NCBI RefSeq assembly: GCF_035989285.1
Contig: NZ_CP108513.1
Span: 3,782,001-3,846,000, forward strand
Direction: 5' to 3'
Source of the DNA: Streptomyces sp. NBC_01235
Lineage (GTDB): Bacteria > Actinomycetota > Actinomycetes > Streptomycetales > Streptomycetaceae
DNA length: 64,000 bases
The notes under the pieces are model-generated. The model saw only the letters and a program-made list of their open reading frames with translations. It did no database searches and had not been told where the DNA came from. Numbering within the stretch: position 1 is the stretch's first letter; the number at the start of each line of letters is the position of its first letter. Below are positions 1 through 8,348 of this stretch, piece by piece. The position numbers were made by a program, and so were the translations under genes.

Positions 1-2
1 GA

Positions 3-1259
3 AAGGGGCTGCCGCAGGCCCGGCACGTCCACCAGATGTGGTCGGGCGGGGCGCTGGCCGTGGAGGAACTGCTGCCGGGCGTCACGGGGCAGCTTCGGGA
101 GGCCGGGGCACACCGGCTGCCCGTCACCACGGACATGGTCGTGCTGTCGCCGAAGGGCTGGTACCGGCGCTGGGCCGAGTCGCACTTCATGCTGCTGTCC
201 GGCCGTGACCTGCTGGACGCGACGGTACGGGCGCACGTCCTGGCCGATGACCGCGTCGAGTTGACCGACCGGGCCGAGGTGCTCGGGCTCGACGGCACGG
301 GCACCGCCGTCACCGGAGTCCGTGTCCGGACCCACGACGGCGCCGAACGCACCCTGGCCGCCGACCTGGTGGTCGACGCCACGGGGCGCGGTTCCCGTGC
401 CGCCCAGTGGCTGACGGACCTGGGGCTGCCCGCCCCCGAGCGGCGTGAGGTCGACGCGGGACTGGCCTACGCGAGCCGCCTCTACCGTGCGCCCGAGGCG
501 GCCCGCGACGGCTTCCCGGTCGTCAACGTGATGGCGGACCCGCGCACGGGCGAGCCCGGCCGGGCGGGCGTCCTGCTCCCGATCGAGGACGGGCGGTGGC
601 TGGTCACCCTGATCGGCACGCGCGGCGGCGAACCGTCTCCCGACACCGCCGACTTCGACCGGTACGCCCGCGAGGAACTACGGCATCCGCTCGTCGCCGA
701 CCTGATCGCCCGCGCCGAGCCGCTCTCCGACGTGGCGTTCACCCGTACCACGGCCAACCGCCGCACCTTCTACGAGAAGATGCCGGCCTGGCCGGAGAAC
801 TTCGCGGTCCTCGGCGACGCGCTCGCCGCGTACAACCCGGTGTACGGGCACGGCATGTCGGTCGCGGCCCAGGGCGCTTCGGCCCTGCGGGACGTCGTAC
901 GACGCCACGGCTGGGGTTCGCCGGGGCTGTCCCGGCGCATCCAGAAGGCGGTGGCGCGGCCGGTCGCGGCGGCGTGGGACCTCGCGGTCGGGCAGGACGT
1001 GTTCTTCCCGGGCGCGACGGAGAACGGCCCCACCCGACGGGACCGGCTCGTCGCCGCGTACGTGGACCGGCTGACCTTCACGGCCACCGGGAACGGGCGA
1101 GTCGCCAGAACGGTGACGGACGTGATGTCACTGGAGCGAAGAGCCGAGGTGCTGCTGGCACCGAGCATGCTGCTGGCGGCGGCGCTGGGCCCGCTCAAGC
1201 CACCGCTGAGCGGGCCACCGCTGACGCCGCAGGAACTGAAGGCCGCGGAGCTGGAGTAG
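3..1259 (+). CDS. FAD-dependent oxidoreductase, 5' end outside window
   Basis: Partial gene. The frame is open from the window edge. The first in-frame Met is unlikely to be the start, because the residues before it (GLPQARHVHQ) are the stretch that normally follows the first FAD-binding loop of PHBH/geranylgeranyl-reductase-type flavoproteins. Further support is DLVVDATGRGSRA in the middle and the second FAD motif GDALAAYNPVYGHGM at about residue 265 of the visible part. No membrane segment is evident. Relatives hydroxylate or reduce phenolic, terpenoid or polyketide rings, but the substrate cannot be read here. The stop codon directly abuts the stop of the convergent SMP-30 gene. The class is confident, the substrate unknown. 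Confidence 0.85.
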   Translation, partial: KGLPQARHVHQMWSGGALAVEELLPGVTGQLREAGAHRLPVTTDMVVLSPKGWYRRWAESHFMLLSGRDLLDATVRAHVLADDRVELTDRAEVLGLDGTGTAVTGVRVRTHDGAERTLAADLVVDATGRGSRAAQWLTDLGLPAPERREVDAGLAYASRLYRAPEAARDGFPVVNVMADPRTGEPGRAGVLLPIEDGRWLVTLIGTRGGEPSPDTADFDRYAREELRHPLVADLIARAEPLSDVAFTRTTANRRTFYEKMPAWPENFAVLGDALAAYNPVYGHGMSVAAQGASALRDVVRRHGWGSPGLSRRIQKAVARPVAAAWDLAVGQDVFFPGATENGPTRRDRLVAAYVDRLTFTATGNGRVARTVTDVMSLERRAEVLLAPSMLLAAALGPLKPPLSGPPLTPQELKAAELE

Positions 1260-2117
1260 TCAGCCCGCGAACGCCGGCTGCGCCAGGCCCTTCCCTGCGC
1301 CCGGTACCACCAGCAGCGACCCCGCCACCGGGTGCGGGGCGTCCAGGCCCACGCGGGCGGTGGTGATGTACAGGTCCGTCAGGTCGGCGCCGCCGAACGC
1401 GCAGGCCGTGATCCTCGGGGTGGGGAGGGTGATCACGCGGTCCAGCTCGCCCGCCGGGGTGTAGCGGCGTATCGCTCCCCCGTCCCACAGCGCCACCCAC
1501 ACGCAGCCGTCGGCGTCGACGGTGAGGCCGTCGGGGAAGCCGGCGCCCTCCTCGATCTCGACCAGGGGACGGCGGCCGGAGACCCGCCCGCCCCCGTCCG
1601 CCCCGTACACGAAGACGTCGACCCGGCGCGTCGGCGAGTCGATGTAGTACATCAGCGTGCCGTCCGGGCTCCAGCCCGTCCCGTTGCTCACCGCCACGTC
1701 GTCGAGGACGACTTCCGCCGTGCCGTCGGCGGTGAGACGGGACAGGGTGCCGCCGCCCGGGGCCTCGTCGTAGCGCATGGTGCCGGCCCAGAGGGAGCCG
1801 TCGGGGGCGACGGCGGCGTCGTTGGCGCGGCGGCCGGGGACCGGCTCGTGGTGCAGCCAGCGGAAGCTGTCGTCGGGGTCGAGCAGGCCCACGCCGTCCC
1901 GGAGGTTCAGGACCAGGCCGCCGCCCGCGCGGGGCTTGGCCGCGCCGACGTGCTGGTCGGTCGCCCGGACCGTGCGGCGGCCGGTCGCGGGGTCGTAGGT
2001 GTGCAGGCGGGCGCCCAGGATGTCGAGCCAGAGCAGGCGACCGGTGGCCGGGTCCCAGGTCGGGCCCTCGCCGAGGGTGGCCTCGGCCCGCACGGCCACT
2101 TCGTACGACGTCGTCAT
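1260..2117 (-). CDS. SMP-30/gluconolactonase/LRE family protein
   Basis: A 285-residue six-bladed propeller hydrolase. The family's metal ligands are visible: Glu17 in LGEGPTWD, the Asn in VSNGTGWSPDG and the Asp in FPDGLTVDADG, so the metal site looks intact. Members hydrolyse sugar lactones such as gluconolactone, usually in the cytoplasm as part of sugar-acid catabolism. The start overlaps the stop of the upstream IclR regulator by 4 bp (ATGA), so the two are translated together and the regulator very probably controls this gene in response to a sugar acid or lactone. Length is normal. The exact lactone is not determinable. Confidence 0.88.
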   Translation of the reverse strand: MTTSYEVAVRAEATLGEGPTWDPATGRLLWLDILGARLHTYDPATGRRTVRATDQHVGAAKPRAGGGLVLNLRDGVGLLDPDDSFRWLHHEPVPGRRANDAAVAPDGSLWAGTMRYDEAPGGGTLSRLTADGTAEVVLDDVAVSNGTGWSPDGTLMYYIDSPTRRVDVFVYGADGGGRVSGRRPLVEIEEGAGFPDGLTVDADGCVWVALWDGGAIRRYTPAGELDRVITLPTPRITACAFGGADLTDLYITTARVGLDAPHPVAGSLLVVPGAGKGLAQPAFAG

Positions 2118-2887
2118 GCCACGCTCCGGTAGCCCAGGAGCTCGGACAGCTCGGCGGCACCCTTCGCCGCGAGCTGTTCCAGTTCGACGCGGCGCTCGTC
2201 GCTCCAGCGGATCATCGGCACCGAGATGGAGAGCGCGGCGACGACCTGGCCCGTGCGGTCGCGGACCGGGGCGGCGACGCAGCTGACGTCAGGGTTGGAC
2301 TCACGGCTCTCGACCGCGACGCCCCGCTCCCGGATCTCCGCCAGGGCCTCGCGCAGGGCGCCGGGCTCGGTGATGCTGTTCGGGGTCATCCGGATGAGGT
2401 CGGCGTCCTCGGGGATGCGCGCGCTGAGCTCCGCGGCGGGCAGCGAGGCCAGCAGCATCTTGCCGACGGACGTGCAGTGGGCGGGGAGGCGACGGCCCGC
2501 GGCCGAGACCATCCGGACCGCGTGCGTGGAGTCGACCTTGGCGATGTAGATGACGTCGGTGCCCTCGAGGATCGCGACGTGGACCGTCTCGTCACACGTT
2601 TCGGCGACCGACCGCGCCACCTGCTGGCCCTCGGCGGCGAGGTCGAGCTGCTCGGCGTAGCGGCTGCCGAGCTGGTAAGGACGGACGCCGAGGCGGTACC
2701 GTCCGGGCTGTCCGGGCACGGGGACGATGTAGGACCGCGCGGAGAGCGTAGTCACGAGTTCGTGCACGGTGGTGCGCGGAAGCTGGAGCCTGCGCACTAT
2801 GTCGGGGGCGGAGAGCGAACCGTCCCCGTCGAGGAAGAGCTCGAGAATATCGAGAGCTCGGGTCACGGCAGGTACGAGGCGTCCCAC
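2114..2887 (-). CDS. IclR-family transcriptional regulator
   Basis: 257 residues with an N-terminal winged helix (about 6-70, with LSAPDIVRRLQLPRTTVHELV as the helix-turn-helix) and a C-terminal GAF-like effector domain (about 85-250; HCTSVGKMLLA is typical of IclR). First gene of a two-gene operon with the SMP-30 lactonase, overlapping it by 4 bp. IclR proteins usually repress or activate catabolic genes next to them in response to a small carbon compound, so the lactone or sugar acid pathway is the expected target. The 134-bp gap to the divergent hypothetical gene should hold its promoter; no clear operator was recognised. Confidence 0.88.
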   Translation of the reverse strand: MGRLVPAVTRALDILELFLDGDGSLSAPDIVRRLQLPRTTVHELVTTLSARSYIVPVPGQPGRYRLGVRPYQLGSRYAEQLDLAAEGQQVARSVAETCDETVHVAILEGTDVIYIAKVDSTHAVRMVSAAGRRLPAHCTSVGKMLLASLPAAELSARIPEDADLIRMTPNSITEPGALREALAEIRERGVAVESRESNPDVSCVAAPVRDRTGQVVAALSISVPMIRWSDERRVELEQLAAKGAAELSELLGYRSVA

Positions 2888-3021
2888 GACCGGCCCCCTC
2901 CCTTAGTTAGTCGTTCTCAGCGCCTGTGTTCGAGATTTCAACAGGCGATCGGCATGACGAACACAGGCTGTCATAAGGCTTTGCGCTGGGCAATGGTCGT
3001 GAAACGTGCGAGTGGGCCAGG

Positions 3022-3621
3022 ATGGGTCGCATGCCGACTCAGAAACGCCTCGCCGGCTCCTTCACTCCTCTCGATTTCCAGCTGGTCCTGCTGCGCCGCA
3101 TGGCCGACCACAACCCGGACCTGGTGGAGAACGCCCGTCACGGACTCGGCGTCTCCCTTGCACAGATGCGAGAGGCCAACAAGCGTTGGCAGGCAATGCT
3201 CCACTCCCCGCACGCACGGGGCGCGCTCTCCCGTTACCGCTCGGTCCTCGGTGAACCCGAGTCCAGAACACCCCGCCGCGTCGGCGACCTCGACTGCGAG
3301 GCCTGGCTGTGGCCGGTGTCCCTCTGGCCCGGCCTGTGCTTCGAGGTACTGCTCGCACCCAACGGCAGCGTCTGGAACGAGTGGCTGGTCCGCGCCCCGG
3401 GGACCGCGCCACCGCCCCTGAACACCCTCGACGACCTCACGCCCTGGTCCTGCACCGTCGACGAGGCCGCCCACGCCTTCGCCCCGGCCCGCCCCCTGGA
3501 GGGCACCGCCCCGACCCGCTGGGGACTGGCCTTCACGGCGCCGGACGGGCGGGGGGTGCGACGGGAGGTCGTCGCCGAGTTCACCTGGGGACTCTTGCAG
3601 CGGACGGCGGCCAGGGAGTAG
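3022..3621 (+). CDS. Conserved hypothetical protein
   Basis: 199 residues, no family recognised. It is soluble, with no signal peptide or membrane helix, and has a helical N-terminal half (residues 10-65) and a Trp-rich centre (EAWLWPVSLWPGL, NEWLV, PWSCT) that suggests a beta-rich fold. GC3 pattern and codon use are like its neighbours, so it is a real gene. A second ATG nine bases downstream gives MPTQKRLAG and is an equally plausible start; no strong Shine-Dalgarno distinguishes them. It stands alone, divergent from iclR, and is followed by a hairpin. Confidence 0.7.
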   Translation: MGRMPTQKRLAGSFTPLDFQLVLLRRMADHNPDLVENARHGLGVSLAQMREANKRWQAMLHSPHARGALSRYRSVLGEPESRTPRRVGDLDCEAWLWPVSLWPGLCFEVLLAPNGSVWNEWLVRAPGTAPPPLNTLDDLTPWSCTVDEAAHAFAPARPLEGTAPTRWGLAFTAPDGRGVRREVVAEFTWGLLQRTAARE

Positions 3622-3631
3622 CACCCGTCCG

Positions 3632-3649
3632 CCCGGGTTCCGACCCGGG
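3632..3649 (+). terminator. GC-rich hairpin, possible terminator
   Basis: Arms CCCGGGT and ACCCGGG with a 4-nt loop, immediately 3' of the hypothetical gene. There is no T tract, as is normal in Streptomyces. The GCCCGGGTTCCG stretch is repeated just downstream, allowing alternative pairing. Confidence 0.45.
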
Positions 3650-3705
3650 TCCGCCCGGGTTCCGGTAGGGGCCCGGCCGGACGGATCAGCAGGTGGGGGC
3701 GGTCG

Positions 3706-4584
3706 TCAGCGGGTGGCGGCCGCCGCCGCCAGGATCGCCGCCACGACGGCCGGCACCGACTGCGGGTGCAGGAACAGGAAGAGGTTCGGCTCGACCAGTT
3801 CCAGCTCCATCACGCACGGCTCACCGTCGTCGCCGTCCACGAGGTCCACCCGGGCGTAGAGCAGTTCGGGCGCCTCCGGTACGGCGGCCAGGGCACGCTC
3901 GGCGACGGCGATCTCGGCCGGGGTCGGGGTCCAGTGCTCCAGGCCGGGGTGGGCGACCTTGTGCGCGTCGAAGGCGGTGCCGGGGGCCAGGACCGCCCGC
4001 TTGCGGCTGGCGTGCAGCAGACGTCCGCCGAAGAACTGGAGGGCCCGCTCACCACCGGCGTCGATGCCGCGCACATACGGCTGCACCATCGCCGTCAGCC
4101 CCTCGGCGTGCATCCGCGCGAGGTGCCGGACGGCCGTCTCGTGCCGGTCCGGCGTGTAGCGGGCCGCGTAGCGGGCGCCGGCACCGGAGGTGGGCTTGAC
4201 GACGTACTCGTGGTCGGCGGGGAGGTCGGCCGGGTCGTCGGGCGCGAGGTAGCGCGTCGGGACGGTCGGCACTCCGGCCGCCGCCAGCTCCCCCAGGTAC
4301 CGCTTGTCGGCGTTCCAGCGCACCACACCGGCCGGGTTGGCCAGCCGGGTGACGGCGGCGACCTTCGCCGCCCATGCCGTGAACTCGCCCGCGCGCCAGC
4401 TGTAGTCCCAGGTCGAACGGATGACGACGAGGTCGTAGGAGGCCCAGTCGACGTCGCCGTCGTCCCAGAACACGGCGTCGGCCTCGGCCCCGGCCGCTTC
4501 CAGCGCCGCCAGCAGCACCGGAAGATCGTCATCCCTGCTGGGCTCCGGCCGGGGATCGTAGGTGACAAGCGCGACACGGGCCAC
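3706..4584 (-). CDS. ATP-grasp domain protein (RimK/glutathione-synthase-like)
   Basis: 292 residues from a GTG start (VARVALVTYDP) preceded by AGGGAG; a longer in-frame start upstream lacks such a site. N-terminal Rossmann-like pre-ATP-grasp domain (1-100, with RSTWDYSWR), then the ATP-binding part with YVVKPTSGAGARYAARY as the nucleotide-binding loop, and the metal-binding segment PCVMELELVEPNLFL near the C-terminus, which supplies the Glu/Asn magnesium ligands. Such enzymes ligate a carboxylate to an amine or thiol through an acyl-phosphate. No precursor peptide or biosynthetic partner is adjacent, so the substrate is open. It is separate from the graspetide ligase at 19-20 kb. Confidence 0.82.
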   Translation of the reverse strand: MARVALVTYDPRPEPSRDDDLPVLLAALEAAGAEADAVFWDDGDVDWASYDLVVIRSTWDYSWRAGEFTAWAAKVAAVTRLANPAGVVRWNADKRYLGELAAAGVPTVPTRYLAPDDPADLPADHEYVVKPTSGAGARYAARYTPDRHETAVRHLARMHAEGLTAMVQPYVRGIDAGGERALQFFGGRLLHASRKRAVLAPGTAFDAHKVAHPGLEHWTPTPAEIAVAERALAAVPEAPELLYARVDLVDGDDGEPCVMELELVEPNLFLFLHPQSVPAVVAAILAAAAATR

Positions 4585-4736
4585 GACGGACTCCCTCTTC
4601 GTATGAATGTCCGATCGTCCGAAGGCTAACAAGGGTCGCAGGAGTGACCGGAGTCAACCTCCGACGACGCCGGACCAGGCCTGCCGTGGGGTAGGTACGT
4701 TCTGTCGTCACCGTCCACCCGACGCAAGGAGTGCCC

Positions 4737-6185
4737 GTGCCCTCGTCCTCTCTCTTCCCCGCCCTGACGGACGATCCGTCCGGCCGTCCCGCGCTGCGGT
4801 TCGGCGGGCGTTCCCTGACGTATGCGGAGCTCGCCGGGGCGGCCGGCGCCGTCGGCGAGCGGGTGCGGGGGGCCGCGAGGGTCGCCGTGTGGGCCACTCC
4901 GTCGCTGGAGACCGCCGTGGGGGTGGTGGGCCTGCTGCTCGCCGGGGTGGCCGCCGTGCCGTTGAACCCGAAGTCGGGCGAGAAGGAGCTCGGGCACATC
5001 CTGTCCGACAGCGGACCGGAGGTGGTGCTGGCCGCTCCAGGTGACGAACTGCCCGATGCCTTGAGGGGGTTGGTGCGGATCGACGTCGACGTGCACGGGG
5101 TCGGGGGAGCGGGCGGCGAGCCCGTGGGCGGTGAGGAACCCGCCCTCGTCGTGTACACCTCCGGCACCACCGGGCCGCCCAAGGGCGCGGTCATCCCGCG
5201 TCGGGCGATCGCCACGACCCTGGACGCGCTCGCCGACGCCTGGCAGTGGACCGGGGAAGACGTCCTTGTGCACGGGCTGCCGCTGTTCCATGTGCACGGG
5301 CTGGTGCTGGGGGTGCTCGGGCCGCTGCGGCGGGGCGGGTCCGTGCGGCATCTCGGGCGGTTCGACACCGATGGCGTCGCGCGGGAGCTGAGCAGCGGCG
5401 CGAGCATGCTGTTCGGGGTGCCGACGATGTACCACCGCATCGCCGAGGCGCTGCCCGCCGACCCGGCGCTGGCGAAGGCGCTCGCCGGGGCGCGGCTGCT
5501 GGTGTCCGGTTCGGCCGCGCTGCCCGTGCACGACCACGAGCGGATCGCGGCCGCGACCGGGCGGCGGGTGATCGAGCGGTACGGCATGACGGAGACGCTG
5601 ATGAACACCAGCGTCCGTGCGGACGGGGAGGCGCGGGCGGGGACGGTCGGGGTGCCGTTGCCGGGCGTGGAGCTGCGTCTCGTGGAGGACGACGGGTCGG
5701 TCGTCTCCGCGTACGACGGGGAGACCGTCGGGGAGATCCAGGTGCGCGGGCCGAACCTGTTCACCGAGTACCTCAACCGGCCCGACGCCACCGCCGCCGC
5801 CTTCACCGCCGACGGCTGGTTCCGGACGGGCGACGTGGCCGTGCGCGATCCCGACGGGTACGTCCGGATCGTGGGGCGCAAGGCCACCGACCTGATCAAG
5901 AGCGGGGGTTACAAGATCGGGGCCGGGGAGATCGAGAACGCGCTGCTGGAGCATCCGGGGGTGCGCGAGGCCGCGGTCACCGGGGAGCCGGACGCGGACC
6001 TCGGGGAGCGGATCGTCGCGTGGGTCGTGCCGGTGGATCCCGCATCACCGCCGGCGGAGGGAGAGTTGGCCGATCACGTGGCCCGCCGGCTCGCCCCGCA
6101 CAAGCGGCCCCGCGTGGTGCGGTACCTCGACGCGCTGCCCCGCAACGACATGGGGAAGATCATGAAGCGGGCGCTGCCGTCATGA
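4737..6185 (+). CDS. matB: Malonyl-CoA synthetase (AMP-forming)
   Basis: 482 residues; converts malonate and methylmalonate-type diacids plus CoA and ATP to acyl-CoAs, feeding fatty acid and polyketide synthesis. The ANL-superfamily motifs are intact: P-loop YTSGTTGPPKGA, VIERYGMTET, the hinge WFRTGDVAV, and the C-terminal catalytic lysine in NDMGKIMKRAL. The sequence is recognisably the Streptomyces MatB type (SSLFPAL start, AVPLNPKSG, KGAVIPRRA). I chose the GTG six bases inside the longest frame because AAGGAG sits 6 nt before it and the product then starts as in known MatB. It overlaps the downstream carboxyltransferase by 4 bp (ATGA), an operon that couples malonyl-CoA formation to carboxyltransfer. 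Confidence 0.93.
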   Translation: MPSSSLFPALTDDPSGRPALRFGGRSLTYAELAGAAGAVGERVRGAARVAVWATPSLETAVGVVGLLLAGVAAVPLNPKSGEKELGHILSDSGPEVVLAAPGDELPDALRGLVRIDVDVHGVGGAGGEPVGGEEPALVVYTSGTTGPPKGAVIPRRAIATTLDALADAWQWTGEDVLVHGLPLFHVHGLVLGVLGPLRRGGSVRHLGRFDTDGVARELSSGASMLFGVPTMYHRIAEALPADPALAKALAGARLLVSGSAALPVHDHERIAAATGRRVIERYGMTETLMNTSVRADGEARAGTVGVPLPGVELRLVEDDGSVVSAYDGETVGEIQVRGPNLFTEYLNRPDATAAAFTADGWFRTGDVAVRDPDGYVRIVGRKATDLIKSGGYKIGAGEIENALLEHPGVREAAVTGEPDADLGERIVAWVVPVDPASPPAEGELADHVARRLAPHKRPRVVRYLDALPRNDMGKIMKRALPS

Positions 6186-7969
6186 CGACGGGACGGGCGG
6201 GCGCGCGGGAGGTCATCGCCCTCGTCGCCGACGAGTTCCACGAACTCACTTACCCAGAGAGGGACTTCGCACCCGACGGCGCCCTCGGCTGGCCCGGCTA
6301 CGACGCCTCGCGCGCCCGCGCCGCCCGGCGCACCGGCGAGTCGGAGTCCGTGGTCTGCGGCACGGCGAGCGTCGAGGGCACCCGGGCCGTGCTGATCGCC
6401 TTCGAGTTCGGCTTCCTGGGCGGTTCGCTGGGCGAGCGCACCGGTGACCGGCTGGAGGCGGCGTACACGTATGCCCGTGAACACCGGCTCCCGGTCGTGC
6501 CGTTGGTCGCCACGGGCGGCAGCCGCATGCAGGAGGGCATGCTCGCCCTCACCCAACTCCAGCGGGTGGCACGGCAGTCGGCGCTCACCAAGGAGGCCGG
6601 GCTGCCGCAGATCGCGGTCCTGCGGGACCCGACGACCGGCGGCGGCTGGGCCACCCTGGGCGCGGGCGCCGACGTGGTCCTGGCGCTGCCGGGCGCCCAG
6701 GTCGGCTTCGCGGGCTCCCGGGTCCGCCCACCGGACGCCGACCCGTCCGCCTACACGGCCGAGGCACAGGTCGCGGCAGGATCGGCGGACGCGGTCGTCC
6801 CCCCGGAGGAGCTGCGGGGCGTACTGGGCCTGTGGCTGCGGCTACTCACAGCCGGAACAAGCGGAGGAAACAGGCCGACCGGCGCTGACGAGCCGGGCGA
6901 GGCTGACGAGCCCGGCAAGACGAGCGGACCGGGCGGGGCGAGCGGGGCGAGCGGGGCAAGCGGACCGGGCGGAGCAAGCCGGCCGAGCGAGCCGGCTCCC
7001 GCGCCAGAAGCACTCGGGGCAGACGAATCCAGCGGGACAAGCCAGCCCGACGGACCGGGCGAGACGAGCAAGGCCAACCAACCGAACAGGCCCGCTCCCG
7101 CGCCAGAAGCACCCGGGGCGAGCGGATCGGGCGAGGCAGGCGAAGCAAGTGAAGTAGGCGAAGTAGGCGAAGTAGGCGAAGTAGGCGAAGCTAACGAGCC
7201 GGGCAAGCCAGGCGGAGCGGACGAGGCGGGCGAGGTGAACGGGGAGAGTGCGGCGGTCGAGGTGAGCGGGGGTGGCCGGGCGATCGTGCCCGCGCCGGTG
7301 CCGGAGGCGCTCGGGGTGGGGGGCCTTCCGGAGTCCGGGTGGGATGCCGTGCTTCGAGCCAGGTCACCTCAACGTCCGCGCGCCGCGCGCTACCTGGACG
7401 CCTACTTCACTCACCGCGTCGCGATCTCCGGGGACCGGTGCGGTGGGGTCGACCCCGAGGGGATGCTGTGCGGCTTCGGCATCCACCGGGGCCGTACGGT
7501 CGCGTACGCCGCGCAGACCGGGGCGGCGACCCGGCCCGCCGGCTACCGCACCGCCACCCGGCTGATCCGGCTCGCGGACCGGCTCGGGATCCCGGTGCTG
7601 ACCCTGGTGGACACACCGGGCGCGGCCAACGACGCCGAGGCGGAACGGCAGGGCGCGGGCGCGGCGATCGCGGAGCTGTTCGGCGTGGTGGCCACCGCCC
7701 GGACGCCGCTCACCACGCTGGTGATCGGCGAGGGCGGCTCCGGCGGGGCGCTCGCGCTGGCCGCACCCGGCCGCACCTGGGCCACACCGGACAGCTACTT
7801 CTCCGTCATCGCACCCGAGTCGGCCGCCGCCATCCTCAAGCGCCCCCCGGAGGAGGCGGAGTCGACCGCGGACCAACTCCGCATCCGGCCACAGGATCTG
7901 GCGGCGCTGGGGGTGATCCGGAACACGAAGGCGCAGGGAACGCGGGACAATCTCCAGTACCGTCCGTGA
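6182..7969 (+). CDS. Fused acyl-CoA carboxyltransferase (AccD-like + AccA-like) with low-complexity linker
   Basis: 595 residues. Residues 1-223 form one crotonase-fold carboxyltransferase half (ATGGSRMQEGMLAL is the CoA-site glycine-rich turn). Residues about 378-595 form the second half (DTPGAANDAEAERQG, VIGEGGSGGALAL). The two are normally separate beta and alpha subunits. Between them lie about 140 residues of Gly/Ala/Glu/Ser/Pro low complexity with repeated PAPAPEAL-like blocks and a run of EVG triplets, coded by 9-bp tandem repeats with codons (GTA, GAA) unusual for this genome. The ATG overlaps the matB stop. No zinc ribbon is seen at the N-terminus. The reaction is likely biotin-dependent transfer to or from an acyl-CoA; the acceptor is unknown. 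Confidence 0.85.
   Translation: MTTGRAGAREVIALVADEFHELTYPERDFAPDGALGWPGYDASRARAARRTGESESVVCGTASVEGTRAVLIAFEFGFLGGSLGERTGDRLEAAYTYAREHRLPVVPLVATGGSRMQEGMLALTQLQRVARQSALTKEAGLPQIAVLRDPTTGGGWATLGAGADVVLALPGAQVGFAGSRVRPPDADPSAYTAEAQVAAGSADAVVPPEELRGVLGLWLRLLTAGTSGGNRPTGADEPGEADEPGKTSGPGGASGASGASGPGGASRPSEPAPAPEALGADESSGTSQPDGPGETSKANQPNRPAPAPEAPGASGSGEAGEASEVGEVGEVGEVGEANEPGKPGGADEAGEVNGESAAVEVSGGGRAIVPAPVPEALGVGGLPESGWDAVLRARSPQRPRAARYLDAYFTHRVAISGDRCGGVDPEGMLCGFGIHRGRTVAYAAQTGAATRPAGYRTATRLIRLADRLGIPVLTLVDTPGAANDAEAERQGAGAAIAELFGVVATARTPLTTLVIGEGGSGGALALAAPGRTWATPDSYFSVIAPESAAAILKRPPEEAESTADQLRIRPQDLAALGVIRNTKAQGTRDNLQYRP
7151..7186 (+). repeat. 9-bp tandem repeat in linker coding sequence
   Basis: Four perfect copies of GAAGTAGGC, coding Glu-Val-Gly, inside the linker of the fused carboxyltransferase. 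Unit length keeps the frame, so copy number can change without breaking the gene. Confidence 0.95.
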
Positions 7970-8021
7970 CAATGGATGTGCGCAGAGCCGCAGTCGATCT
8001 GGAAGGGGTTACGGGGACACC

Positions 8022-8348
8022 GTGGACGGACTGGTGGAGTTCAAGACCGACGACGGTGCCGTGGTCGCCGTCGAGGCGGTCACGGAGAGGCGGCCCGGTT
8101 CCCGCCTGGTGGCCCGGAGCGACGGGACGGTCCAGGCGGCCCGCACCTTCGAGGGCGCCCTGGAGGGCGTGCGCGCCGCCGCCGAGTCGGCGCTGCGCGT
8201 CTTCCGGGACGGGGCGTTACGGCCGGACGGCGTGGAGATCGAGTTCGGGGTGAAGCTGTCGGCGGAGACGGGCGCGATCATCGCGAAGGGCACGGCGGAG
8301 GGCCATCTCGTCGTACGACTGACCTGGTCGCCCCCCTCCCCCTCATGA
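8022..8348 (+). CDS. Trypsin-co-occurring domain protein (CU044_2847/Trypco1-like)
   Basis: 108 residues from a GTG start. Starts VEFKTDDGAVVAVEA and ends with EIEFGVKLSAETGAIIAKG, the pattern I associate with the small proteins annotated as CU044_2847 family, found next to trypsin-like proteases of conflict systems. Predicted beta-rich N-terminus, a helix (FEGALEGVRAAAESALRVF) and a beta C-terminus. No catalytic residues. It overlaps the downstream protease gene by 4 bp (ATGA), so the two are made together. It may act as a partner or inhibitor of the protease; that role is inference. Confidence 0.75.
   Translation: MDGLVEFKTDDGAVVAVEAVTERRPGSRLVARSDGTVQAARTFEGALEGVRAAAESALRVFRDGALRPDGVEIEFGVKLSAETGAIIAKGTAEGHLVVRLTWSPPSPS

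Noticed and set aside
4529..5954. Long open frames on the minus strand opposite matB
   Set aside because: Typical high-GC shadow frames; composition rich in Arg/Pro/Ser/Gly and no family features.
5246..6181. Long in-frame upstream extension of the carboxyltransferase gene
   Set aside because: It reads through matB in another frame with Arg/Gly/Ala-rich nonsense; the ATGA overlap gives the real start.
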